Shown here one piece after another: positions 42,950 to 50,840 of a stretch of 64,000 bases of DNA. Position 1 is the stretch's first letter. Each line of letters starts with the position of its first letter. Source of the DNA: Geobacter sp. UBA5735 (GTDB lineage Bacteria > Desulfobacterota > Desulfuromonadia > Geobacterales > Geobacteraceae); assembly GCA_002419385.1 (NCBI GenBank), contig DIFZ01000046.1, forward strand, positions 164,132 to 228,131, in the 5' to 3' direction. A model generated the notes under the pieces. The model was not told the origin of the DNA. It saw only the letters and a list, made by a program, of their open reading frames with translations, and did not search any database. A program made the position numbers and the translations under genes.

Positions 42950-43573
42950 ATGGAATCCGTTTCAAGAGATGTGGCAAATGCTGAACTTGCCTCTTTCAGA
43001 GAGGCTGCAAAAGGATTTCTTGCCAAGCTTGCCGGGCCTGCGACTGAGGAATTTGATTTTCTCCTCTGCGACAGTGAAAAAATGTACCGCCTCAAGAACC
43101 AGCTCCGCATGCTCGGAAGGGCGCAAGAGATTCTTGAGTCGTCGCAATCAGAGCCAAATGCTGTTCCTTTTCGTACCCTTGTGCCAATCATGGAAGGTGC
43201 GGCGTTAGAAGACGACGGAACACTCATCGCGAAATGGGCGGCTCTGTTAGCCAATTCCGCAAAAGGAAAAAGCAGTTTCGCAGCCCACCCCAGTTTACCG
43301 AAAATCCTTGCTGAATTAGCGCCGTTGGAAGTGCACTTCATCGATATCATTGCAGACAAAGGGATCAGCAAATGGACGGACTTTCGGAGTGATCTGGCCA
43401 AGCGGCTCAAGACAAGTGAGGACTGCATTGACGATTGCTGCGGGAATTTGATGAGACTGGGCTTGGCCAGGTTTGTCGGTAAACCGATTGCATTGGCAGG
43501 ATCTGTGGACAACTACTTGGAAATGACGACGTTCGGTAAATCATTCTTGTTAGCGTGCAGTCCCGCAGAGTGA
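42950..43573 (+). CDS. Abi-alpha (DUF4393)-like protein
   Basis: 207 aa. The central segment (MEGAALEDDGTLIAKWAALLANSA, then HPSLPKILAELAPLEVHFID) is the pattern I associate with the Abi-alpha/DUF4393 family, some members of which are linked to abortive phage infection. The C-terminal half looks like a winged helix with CIDDCCGNLMRLGLAR. No toxin motif is visible. ATG 42950 follows AAAGGAG. It lies between XdhC and an acr3 fragment, so it was probably inserted together with XdhC. Confidence 0.65.
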   Translation: MESVSRDVANAELASFREAAKGFLAKLAGPATEEFDFLLCDSEKMYRLKNQLRMLGRAQEILESSQSEPNAVPFRTLVPIMEGAALEDDGTLIAKWAALLANSAKGKSSFAAHPSLPKILAELAPLEVHFIDIIADKGISKWTDFRSDLAKRLKTSEDCIDDCCGNLMRLGLARFVGKPIALAGSVDNYLEMTTFGKSFLLACSPAE

Positions 43574-43619
43574 CCGTAAAAGCGCCGGCAGCGCATCGGC
43601 GGATGATTTCCCGTTTGCC

Positions 43620-43709
43620 ATGTTTATGCCGATCAGCCCGGTTAACCTGGCGTTCTACTTCCAGAAAAAGTATTTTGCAGACCAGATGGCCTGTATGGTG
43701 AAAATATGA
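43620..43709 (+). pseudogene. Decayed 3' end of an acr3 gene
   Basis: Thirty codons read MFMPISPVNLAFYFQKKYFADQ and end in TGA. ISPVNLAFYFQKKYFADQM matches ISLVNLAFYFRKNYFAGEM at the end of Acr3 (41670-41735), and the DNA is nearly identical over GTTAACCTGGCGTTCTACTT (one base different). It is therefore a relic of a second acr3 copy, separated from the intact one by XdhC and the Abi-alpha gene. Confidence 0.85.
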
Positions 43710-43741
43710 CACTGCCCTGATTGCACACATCCTCCCCTCAC

Positions 43742-43773
43742 GCCCCCTGCCGTTACCGGAGGGGGCTTTTTTT
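43742..43773 (+). terminator. Intrinsic terminator closing the ars island
   Basis: GCCCCCT and AGGGGGC enclose an inner CCG-TTAC-CGG hairpin, followed by seven T (43767-43773). It isolates the N-ATPase operon from the ars genes. Confidence 0.85.
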
Positions 43774-43832
43774 CTTTCAAGTTGCGGTATACTGGTATTG
43801 TAAAGTCTCTAATCTCAGGCGGATCGGTAGTC

Positions 43833-45236
43833 ATGGACACTGAACTCGGGCAGAGAGCAGCTGTACAGGGGAATCCGGGGGAGGTCGTCGTCGTCCGCGG
43901 CAGCGTTATCGACGTCCGTTTTCCCGGCCGGATTCCCCTGATCCATAACCGGCTCAAGGCGCCCGGAGCTTCCGGGGTACTGGTGGAAGTGTTGGCGCAC
44001 CTTGACCATGAGACGATTCGCGGCATCGCCCTTACTCCAACACAGGGGCTGGCGCGCGGTTCCATCCTTCTGGATACGGGCGAGCCCTTCACCGTGCCGA
44101 CCGGGAACTGCCTGCTGGGCAGGATGTTCAATGTCTTCGGCGAAACTGTCGATGGCCGCGGAACGCTCTCCTGCGGAGAGCGGCGCCCCGTCCACCGACG
44201 TCCGCCTGCCCTGACGGAACTGGTGACGTCGTCCGAAATCCTGGAAACCGGTATCAAGGTGATCGATGTGCTCTCCCCCCTGGAACGGGGAGGGAAAGCG
44301 GGGCTGTTCGGCGGGGCCGGAGTCGGCAAGACGGTTCTGATCACCGAGATGATCCACAATATGGTGGGAGTGCACGAGGGGGTCAGCATCTTCTGCGGCA
44401 TCGGCGAGCGCTGCCGAGAGGCCGAAGAGCTCTACCGGGAGATGGAAAAGAGCGGGGTGCTGGACAAGACGGTCATGATCCTGAGCCAGATGAACGAGCC
44501 GCCGGGCGCCCGTTTCCTGGTCGGCCATGCAGCCTTGACCATTGCAGAGTATTTCCGGGATGACCGGAAAAAGGACGTTCTGCTCCTCATCGACAATATC
44601 TTCCGCTATATCCAGGCAGGCACCGAGGTGTCGGCCCTGCTGGGACAGATACCTTCGCGCGTCGGCTACCAGCCGACCCTGGGAACGGAGCTGGCCCAAC
44701 TGGAGGAGCGCATCTGCACCACGTCGAATGGGGCAATTACCTCCATCCAGGCGGTCTATGTCCCGGCGGATGACTTCACCGATCCCTCGGCCGTGCATAC
44801 CTTTGCCCACCTTTCGGCGCTGATCGTTCTCTCCCGCAGGAGGTCCGCCGAGGGGCTCTACCCGGCAGTGGATCCCCTTGAGTCAGGTTCCAAGATGCTT
44901 TCTCCAGGCATCGTGGGCAGGCGCCATTACGATATAGCCCAAGCCATCCGCAAGAATCTGGCGGAGTACAAGGAACTGAAGGATATCATCGCCATGCTCG
45001 GCATGGAGGAGCTCTCAGCCGCCGACCGTGCCGTGGTCCACCGCGCCCGGCGGCTGGAGCGTTTCCTCACCCAGCCTTTTTTCACCACCGAGCAGTTTAC
45101 CGGGCATGGCGGCAGGCTGGTGAGGCTTCAGGATTCACTGGAGGGGTGCGAGCGGATACTGAACGACGAGTTTTCGGCCTGGCCGGAGAGTGCGCTCTAC
45201 ATGATCGGAAAGGTTGACGAGGCGCGAAAGCCATGA
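43833..45236 (+). CDS. atpD: N-type ATPase subunit beta
   Basis: 467 aa catalytic subunit: GGAGVGKTVLI (Walker A), GIGERCREAEELY, IDNIFRYIQAGTEVSALLG (Walker B and beta signature) and IPSRVGYQPTLGTELAQLEERI. The operon order beta-epsilon-Q-R-a-c-b-alpha-gamma, with beta first and no separate delta gene, is that of N-ATPases, not of the housekeeping F-ATPase. ATG 43833 starts the conserved part; the frame is open upstream to 43782 without similarity. Confidence 0.95.
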   Translation: MDTELGQRAAVQGNPGEVVVVRGSVIDVRFPGRIPLIHNRLKAPGASGVLVEVLAHLDHETIRGIALTPTQGLARGSILLDTGEPFTVPTGNCLLGRMFNVFGETVDGRGTLSCGERRPVHRRPPALTELVTSSEILETGIKVIDVLSPLERGGKAGLFGGAGVGKTVLITEMIHNMVGVHEGVSIFCGIGERCREAEELYREMEKSGVLDKTVMILSQMNEPPGARFLVGHAALTIAEYFRDDRKKDVLLLIDNIFRYIQAGTEVSALLGQIPSRVGYQPTLGTELAQLEERICTTSNGAITSIQAVYVPADDFTDPSAVHTFAHLSALIVLSRRRSAEGLYPAVDPLESGSKMLSPGIVGRRHYDIAQAIRKNLAEYKELKDIIAMLGMEELSAADRAVVHRARRLERFLTQPFFTTEQFTGHGGRLVRLQDSLEGCERILNDEFSAWPESALYMIGKVDEARKP

Positions 45237-45628
45237 AGCTCACGGTGTTGCTGCCTGCGGGAGTACTGGTGGACCAGGAGGTAACCAAGGTGACAGCCGA
45301 GGCGGAAAACGGTTCCTTCTGCCTGCTGCCCCGCCATGTCGATTTCGTTACCGCACTGGTGCCGGGACTGCTGTCCTTTGAAACCGGGACAGGGGAGGAG
45401 GAGTTCCTTGCCGTTGACGAAGGGATACTGGTAAAGCGAGGCCCGGAGGTAACGGTGTCAACGAGGAATGCTGTGCGAGGCGCTTCCCTCGGGCAGTTAA
45501 GGGAGGCGGTGGAGGAGCGGTTCCATGTCCTAGATGAACGGGAGCAGCAGGCCCGGGAAGTATTGGCAAGACTCGAAGCCGATCTGGTGGTCAGATTCGT
45601 CAGAATGGGAGAGAAGATTCGTGGGTGA
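45233..45628 (+). CDS. atpC: N-type ATPase subunit epsilon
   Basis: 131 aa. N-terminal beta-sandwich (MKLTVLLPAGVLVDQEVTKV, LLPRHVDFVTALVPGLL) and a C-terminal helical hairpin. Rotor stalk subunit that contacts gamma and the c-ring. Its start overlaps the atpD stop (ATGA), and its stop overlaps atpQ. Confidence 0.92.
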   Translation: MKLTVLLPAGVLVDQEVTKVTAEAENGSFCLLPRHVDFVTALVPGLLSFETGTGEEEFLAVDEGILVKRGPEVTVSTRNAVRGASLGQLREAVEERFHVLDEREQQAREVLARLEADLVVRFVRMGEKIRG

Positions 45629-45932
45629 TCCCGTGAAACATGACATGACGGAAACGTCCGGGGAGCTGGGAAAGACCATAGCCGCGAAAGAGGAGCGGCG
45701 CATAAGCGCCCGCAAAGAACGGGACCACAGCCTGCTGTTCGGCCTGAGCATCTTCGGCATTGTCGGATGGTCGGTCGTGATTCCCACACTGGTAGGCATC
45801 GCCCTCGGCATCTGGCTCGACGGCCGCTGGCCGAGCCGGTTTTCCTGGACCCTGATGCTGCTGTTCGGCGGCCTCATCCTGGGGTGCCTGAATGCCTGGT
45901 ACTGGGTGAGCCATGTTTCGAAGAATGAGTAA
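45621..45932 (+). CDS. atpQ: N-type ATPase protein AtpQ (AtpZ/AtpI-like)
   Basis: 103 aa: a charged N-terminal helix, then two transmembrane helices (GLSIFGIVGWSVVIPTLVGIALGIWLDGR, split at Val-Val, and FSWTLMLLFGGLILGCLNAWYW). This position and topology match AtpQ of N-ATPase operons, a small assembly or ion-related protein. GTG 45621 lies 7 bases after GGAGAG; GTG 45633 and ATG 45645 are alternatives. Confidence 0.85.
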   Translation: MGDPVKHDMTETSGELGKTIAAKEERRISARKERDHSLLFGLSIFGIVGWSVVIPTLVGIALGIWLDGRWPSRFSWTLMLLFGGLILGCLNAWYWVSHVSKNE

Positions 45933-45936
45933 AGTC

Positions 45937-46082
45937 AAATCCCCCCTGGCCCCCCTTTCATAAAGGGGGGGACGAAACTGCTGCCCCCTTTGACAAGTGG
46001 GGGACGAAACTGCCTCCCCCTTTGAGAAAGAGGGCAACTGAACTGCTTCCCCCTTTCTCAAAGGGGGATTGAGGGGGATTTC
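45937..46082. repeat. C-rich/G-rich palindromic repeat element inside the operon
   Basis: Bounded by AATCCCCCC and GGGGGATT, it holds four hairpins of the CCCCCTTT-N-AAAGGGGG type (near 45951-45971, 45984-46003, 46016-46035 and 46049-46067). A related element lies at 48220-48320. It separates atpQ from atpR. Confidence 0.8.
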
Positions 46083-46116
46083 GAATGGTATCTTATTGGA
46101 AACGGAGACTCCACCC

Positions 46117-46410
46117 ATGAGTTCCTCAGCGTTATGCCTGTCACTTGCAGCCCTCGCCGGTTTGGTTCTCGGGTTGTTTTACTTCGGTGGCCTTTGGCTG
46201 ACGGTGCGGAGATTGCCATCCAGCAAACGGCCAGGAATGCTCATGCTGGGCAGTTTTACCGTAAGGCTGTTGATCACGCTGTGCGGTTTTTTCCTGGTCA
46301 TGGATGGAAACTGGGAGCGAATTCTGGCGTGCATGGCCGGATTCCTGGCAGCGAGGTTTGTCATTACCCGCATGTTGGCGCCCGGTAAGGGGACAGCCTC
46401 TCTGCTGTAG
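46117..46410 (+). CDS. atpR: N-type ATPase membrane protein AtpR
   Basis: 97 aa, three transmembrane helices (residues 4-26, 40-60, 66-85) with arginines inside or at the edges of helices (FTVRLLITL, ARFVITRM). AtpR is found only in N-ATPase operons and has been suggested to contact the rotor through these arginines. ATG 46117 follows GGAG after the repeat element. Confidence 0.88.
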   Translation: MSSSALCLSLAALAGLVLGLFYFGGLWLTVRRLPSSKRPGMLMLGSFTVRLLITLCGFFLVMDGNWERILACMAGFLAARFVITRMLAPGKGTASLL

Positions 46411-46453
46411 AGGGGCTGTCCCGTTTGGAACTCCGGCAAGCAGGGGGAATGAA

Positions 46454-47152
46454 ATGGAACTGAGTCCCGACAGCACGATTCTGTGGCAATGGGGGCCGCT
46501 CAGGCTCAACGCCACCATCTTCTTTACCTGGGTAGTCATGGCGGTCCTGTCCGTAGGCTCGTGGTTGGTGACACGACGTCTGACAGACGAAGGGAAAATG
46601 TCCCGCCGCCGGAACCTGCTGGAAACGCTGGTAATCTTTCTGAACGACCAGATCCGCGCCACCAGCCGCCAGGAACCGGGGCGGTTCCTGCCCTTTATCG
46701 GGACACTGTTCCTGTTTATCGCTGTTTCCAACAGCATGGAGATCATTCCCGGTTTTCATCCCCCGACCGGTTCGCTCTCCACTACCGCTGCTCTGGCCAT
46801 GTGCGTCTTTATTGCGGTCCCTTTTTTCGGTGTGATGCAGAAAGGGGTGCTCGGTTACCTGAAGCACTATGTCAAGCCTTCAGTCTTCATGGCGCCCTTT
46901 GAAATTATCGGCGAATTCTCGCGCACCCTGGCCTTGGCCGTCCGTCTCTACGGGAACATAATGAGCGGCACTATCATCGTGGGGATTCTGCTGAGCATCG
47001 CTCCGCTGTTTTTTCCCATTGTCATGCAGGTGCTGGGTCTCCTCATCGGGCTGATCCAGGCATACATCTTTGCGGTTCTTGCCATGGTTTACATCGCTTC
47101 TGCCACGTCCGTGCAGAAGAAAACGGATGATGAAAAAAGAAAGGCAGGTTAA
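46454..47152 (+). CDS. atpB: N-type ATPase subunit a
   Basis: 232 aa integral membrane stator. ALAVRLYGNIMSG holds the essential Arg (Arg210 of E. coli) and LIQAYIFAVLAMVYI is the last helix. Together with the c-ring it forms the ion path. ATG 46454 follows AGGGGGAATGAA. 37 bases before atpE. Confidence 0.95.
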   Translation: MELSPDSTILWQWGPLRLNATIFFTWVVMAVLSVGSWLVTRRLTDEGKMSRRRNLLETLVIFLNDQIRATSRQEPGRFLPFIGTLFLFIAVSNSMEIIPGFHPPTGSLSTTAALAMCVFIAVPFFGVMQKGVLGYLKHYVKPSVFMAPFEIIGEFSRTLALAVRLYGNIMSGTIIVGILLSIAPLFFPIVMQVLGLLIGLIQAYIFAVLAMVYIASATSVQKKTDDEKRKAG

Positions 47153-47189
47153 TAGCCTGAATACCTGATTTTCCATGGAGGGAGTTTCT

Positions 47190-47462
47190 ATGGACAACAT
47201 TGGACTCATCGGAATGATTTCCATCATTATGGCCGGGGGAACCATGGCCGTCGGTTCCATCGGGCCGGCGCTCGGCGAGGCCCGGGCTGTTTCCCAGGCG
47301 CTGAGCGCCATCGCTCAGCAACCCGATGCCTCCGGGACCCTCAGCAGGACCCTGTTCGTGGGCCTGGCCATGATCGAGTCAATGGCCATCTACTGCTTCG
47401 TGGTGGCGCTGATCCTGGTGTTTGCCAACCCGTTCTGGAAGTATGTTATCGAGCACCCGTGA
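47190..47462 (+). CDS. atpE: N-type ATPase subunit c with two carboxylates
   Basis: 90 aa hairpin. Helix 1 has GSIGPALGEARA with Glu30, aligning with Gln32 of the Na+-binding c subunit of Ilyobacter; helix 2 has GLAMIESMAIY with Glu63, Ser64 and Tyr68, aligning with Glu65, Ser66 and Tyr70. So the Na+-type residues E, S and Y are kept but Gln is replaced by a second Glu. Double carboxylates are typical of N-ATPases; the one tested ring I recall (Burkholderia pseudomallei) was proton-specific with 17 subunits. ATG 47190 follows GGAGGGAG. Confidence 0.95.
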   Translation: MDNIGLIGMISIIMAGGTMAVGSIGPALGEARAVSQALSAIAQQPDASGTLSRTLFVGLAMIESMAIYCFVVALILVFANPFWKYVIEHP

Positions 47463-47471
47463 GGATAGCAT

Positions 47472-48245
47472 ATGGGACCTGACTGGTTTACGGTTATCGC
47501 GCAGATAATCAATTTTCTGATTCTCGTTGCCCTGTTGAAGCGTTTTCTCTTCGCTCCGATCGTTCGGGCCATGGATCGGCGTGAGGCGGAAATAGCTTCC
47601 AGGCTGGAGGGCGCGGCGCGCACGATCGCCGAAGCCCAGCAGGAGCGGGAGCGGTACGAGACCCTGACGAGGGAGCTTGCGGAAGCCAGAGAAGAGATGC
47701 GTGCCAAGGCACGGGCGGAAGCCGACGAACTGCGCAAGGATCTGCTGGAAAAGGCACGGGAAGAGGTGGACAGGAGCCGGGAGCACTGGCGGGAATCATT
47801 CCGCGGGGAGCGGGAATCATTTCTGCGCTCTCTGCGTCGTCATGTCTGCGAAGAAGTCTGCTCGGTAGCCCGGAAGGTCGTGACCGAGATGGCCGACTCT
47901 TCGCTTGAAGAGCGAATGGCCGCATGTCTGGAACGGCGCATTCTAGAAATGGGCACTGAGGAGCGTGGGGAATTGTCCGGGCACTTCCGTGCTTCAGGCC
48001 GGGAAATTGTTGTCAAGAGCGCTTTCGAGCTGAGTACGGGGGGGCGAACGGCGCTGGCCCGTGCACTGAACAGCCTGACGGATGCAGTTCCTCTTCGTTT
48101 CGAGGTGGAGCCATCCCTGGTATGCGGTATCGAGATTCTCGCCGGGGGCAGGTCTCTGGCGTGGAATCTGCAAGAACATCTTGTTGATCTGGAGGAGAGG
48201 CTGGACGAAGCCCTGGGAAAATCCCCCTCAATCCCCCTTTCATAA
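47472..48245 (+). CDS. atpF: N-type ATPase subunit b with delta-like C-terminal domain
   Basis: 257 aa, much longer than the ~156 aa of ordinary b. One N-terminal transmembrane helix, a long Glu/Arg-rich coiled coil (residues 30-150), and a C-terminal segment FEVEPSLVCGIEILAGGRSL that resembles the end of the delta subunit, replacing the missing atpH. The last eight residues (KSPSIPLS) and the stop are encoded by a repeat element, so the original C terminus has been altered. Starts 10 bases after atpE. Confidence 0.9.
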   Translation: MGPDWFTVIAQIINFLILVALLKRFLFAPIVRAMDRREAEIASRLEGAARTIAEAQQERERYETLTRELAEAREEMRAKARAEADELRKDLLEKAREEVDRSREHWRESFRGERESFLRSLRRHVCEEVCSVARKVVTEMADSSLEERMAACLERRILEMGTEERGELSGHFRASGREIVVKSAFELSTGGRTALARALNSLTDAVPLRFEVEPSLVCGIEILAGGRSLAWNLQEHLVDLEERLDEALGKSPSIPLS

Positions 48246-48320
48246 AGGGGGCAGCCGGAAACCCCTTGAAAAGTGGAGTTCAGAATGTGACCCCCCCCTT
48301 TTACAAAAGGGGGGGGGATT
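48220..48320. repeat. Second palindromic repeat element, overlapping end of atpF
   Basis: Starts AAATCCCCCTCAATCCCCC, contains CCCCCTTTCATAAAGGGGG (18-19 bases) and ends with a C-run/TTTTACAAAA/G-run hairpin and GGGGATTT. Same family as the element at 45937. It provides the stop codon of atpF. Confidence 0.78.
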
Positions 48321-48353
48321 TGAGCCTGGTGATTCAAATAACAACGGAAGATC

Positions 48354-49889
48354 ATGGAAACTGACACGCTCATCAACGATTGTTCGAGGGTTTTCGCCCA
48401 GGTGATGGACGAACATCATGCCGAAGTGCGACTGCAGGATGCGGGAACGCTGCACTATCTGAACGGCGGCATTGCCAGGTTGTCCGGCCTGCCGAACGTT
48501 CAGTCCAACGAACTGGTCCGCTTCCCCGGAGGGGTGTTCGGCATCGCCTTCAATCTTGACCCCGACGAAGTGGGGGTCATAATGCTGGGCGGGAGCGAAT
48601 CCCTCCAGGTCGGGTGTACGGTGCGGCGCACCGGGCGGGTGCTCGATGCCCCTGTCGGCGAAGAGTTGCTGGGGCGGGTGATCGACTTTCTCGGCACCCC
48701 GCTGGACAACAAGGGTCCACTGCGTGCTTCCCGGAGGCGTCCCGTGGAGCGGGAGGCGCCCGCCATCATGCACCGCGCCCCGGTAACCGTGCCGCTGCAG
48801 ACCGGGATCAAGGTCGTGGATGCCCTCATTCCCATCGGCCGGGGGCAGCGGCAGCTGATCATCGGCGATCGTCAGTCCGGAAAGACTTCGCTCATCCTCG
48901 ACACGATCATCAACCAGAAAGGAAAAGACGTCATCTGCATCTACTGCGCGGTTGGCCAGCAGGGTTCGTCGGTGGCCAAGCTGGTGGACGATCTGGCACG
49001 GCACGACGCCATGGGGCACTGCATCGTGGTGGTCGCCGATGGTTCAGAATCGGCCGGGCTCCAGTATGTGACCCCCTATGCGGCCACCACCATAGGCGAA
49101 TTTTTCATGGAGCAGGGGCGAGACGTCCTGATCATTTACGACGATCTGACCCGGCACGCGCGCGCCTACCGTGAGCTTTCCCTCCTGCTGCGGCGACCGC
49201 CGGGGCGCGAGGCGTTTCCGGGTGATATCTTCTATATCCATTCACGGCTCCTGGAACGCTCTACCCATCTGGATATGGCGCACGGCGGCGGTTCACTGAC
49301 CGCCCTGCCCGTGATCGAAACCGAAGCGCAGAACCTCTCCGCCTATATCCCCACCAACCTCATATCCATCACCGACGGGCAGATCTACCTGTCGCCCGAC
49401 CTGTTCCAGAAGGGGGTCCTTCCGGCAGTGGATGTGGGAAAATCGGTATCACGGGTGGGGGGGAAAACCCAGCTGCCGTCCTACCGTTCCGTGGCCGGGG
49501 ACCTGCGTCTTTCCTATGCCCAGTTCGAGGAGATGGAGGCCTTTTCCCGTTTCAGCGCCCGTCTCGACGAGTCTGCGCGCCGCATCCTGGAGCGGGGCCG
49601 CCGTGTGCGGGAGACCCTCAAGCAACGCCAGTACGAACCCATGCCGGTGGCGGAACAGGTAGCCGTGCTGGTTGCCGTTACCGGCGGAATCTTCGACAAC
49701 GTGCCGCCTGAGCTGGTAGGTGAAGCGGAAAAGCATGTGCGGCGCGCCATGACGGAGGCCCTCCCCGATATCTGCGTGCGGATCGAGGAAGGGGAGGGGT
49801 TGAACGAGCAGGACAGGGGAAAGATCCTTGCAGCACTCCTTCCCCTGCCTGAGGCATTGCGGGGAAATGAACGTCATGGCGACCATTGA
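48354..49889 (+). CDS. atpA: N-type ATPase subunit alpha
   Basis: 511 aa. GDRQSGKTSLI (Walker A), ALIPIGRGQRQL, LIIYDDLTRHARAYRELSLLLRRPPGREAFPGD (in parts) and HSRLLERS are alpha signatures. Non-catalytic nucleotide-binding subunit of the hexamer. ATG 48354 begins 34 bases after the repeat. Overlaps atpG by 23 bases. Confidence 0.95.
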   Translation: METDTLINDCSRVFAQVMDEHHAEVRLQDAGTLHYLNGGIARLSGLPNVQSNELVRFPGGVFGIAFNLDPDEVGVIMLGGSESLQVGCTVRRTGRVLDAPVGEELLGRVIDFLGTPLDNKGPLRASRRRPVEREAPAIMHRAPVTVPLQTGIKVVDALIPIGRGQRQLIIGDRQSGKTSLILDTIINQKGKDVICIYCAVGQQGSSVAKLVDDLARHDAMGHCIVVVADGSESAGLQYVTPYAATTIGEFFMEQGRDVLIIYDDLTRHARAYRELSLLLRRPPGREAFPGDIFYIHSRLLERSTHLDMAHGGGSLTALPVIETEAQNLSAYIPTNLISITDGQIYLSPDLFQKGVLPAVDVGKSVSRVGGKTQLPSYRSVAGDLRLSYAQFEEMEAFSRFSARLDESARRILERGRRVRETLKQRQYEPMPVAEQVAVLVAVTGGIFDNVPPELVGEAEKHVRRAMTEALPDICVRIEEGEGLNEQDRGKILAALLPLPEALRGNERHGDH

Positions 49890-50760
49890 GACCGTCAAAA
49901 CGCGCATTGTCACGGTGGAGCTTCTCCAGTCGGTGGTCAGGACAATGAAAACACTGGCCGCAGTGAGCATACGAAAGCAGGAGAAGGCAATCCAAACACT
50001 TGCCGAATATTCCCGCACCATCGAGATGGGCATGGTGATCCTTCTGCGTCAGGGAGCTGGTGAAATTGTCGAACAGCCCCTGACGACCGAAGGCAGACTC
50101 GGTGCCGTCATCCTTGGATCTGACCAGGGATTGTGCGGACGCTTCAACGAACAGGTCGTCAGCTTCAGCAGGGATAAGCTGCTGGAGTTGGAGCCAGATG
50201 AGTCGCGCCGCTGCGTTCTCTGTGTCGGCGGGCGTGCCCGCACCCACCTCGCCGAGTCAGGTGAAAAAGCTGACGAAGTGGTCCCTGCACCGGTATCAGT
50301 GACAGGAATCCTTTCGACGGTGAATTCCATTCTGGTCACCCTGGATGAATGGAAAGCGCGGCGACGCATCGACAGGGTGGTTGTCTGTTACAACCGGCTT
50401 CTTTTCGGAACCGTCTGTGCCCCCCAGGTCCTGGTCCTGATGCCCTTTGACCGGGAGCGGTTGCAGGAACTGTCCACCAGGCCATGGACCGGCCCTACAC
50501 TTCCCCTGTACACCATGGATTGCGGCTGTCTTTTTTCCCTGTTGATTCGCCACGCCCTGTTTGCCGCCCTGTACCTGGCGCTCGCCGAGTCCATGGCGGC
50601 CGAGAACGCCAGCCGTCTCGCGTCAATGCAGGCGGCGGAGAAAAACATCAGTGAACGGCTGGACGAGTTGACCCTTCAGTTCCGCGACTTGCGCCAAGGC
50701 GCCATTACCGAGGAACTGCTCGATATCGTGGCAGGTTTCGAGGCAATGACGTCAGGTTGA
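49867..50760 (+). CDS. atpG: N-type ATPase subunit gamma
   Basis: 297 aa. N-terminal helix IETVKTRIVTVELLQSVVRT with MKTLAAVSI, central domain GAVILGSDQGLCGRFNEQV, and C-terminal helix EKNISERLDELTLQFRDLRQGAITEELLDIV (in parts); the N- and C-terminal helices form the central shaft. ATG 49867 (or 49876) overlaps the end of atpA. Last gene of the operon. Confidence 0.93.
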   Translation: MNVMATIETVKTRIVTVELLQSVVRTMKTLAAVSIRKQEKAIQTLAEYSRTIEMGMVILLRQGAGEIVEQPLTTEGRLGAVILGSDQGLCGRFNEQVVSFSRDKLLELEPDESRRCVLCVGGRARTHLAESGEKADEVVPAPVSVTGILSTVNSILVTLDEWKARRRIDRVVVCYNRLLFGTVCAPQVLVLMPFDRERLQELSTRPWTGPTLPLYTMDCGCLFSLLIRHALFAALYLALAESMAAENASRLASMQAAEKNISERLDELTLQFRDLRQGAITEELLDIVAGFEAMTSG

Positions 50761-50840
50761 ATGGCTTGATGGACCGAAACTGCCCGTGAACGGAAATGTC
50801 ATACTTGCAGGTTTCAGGACTGCAAAAGAAATGAGGAAGA

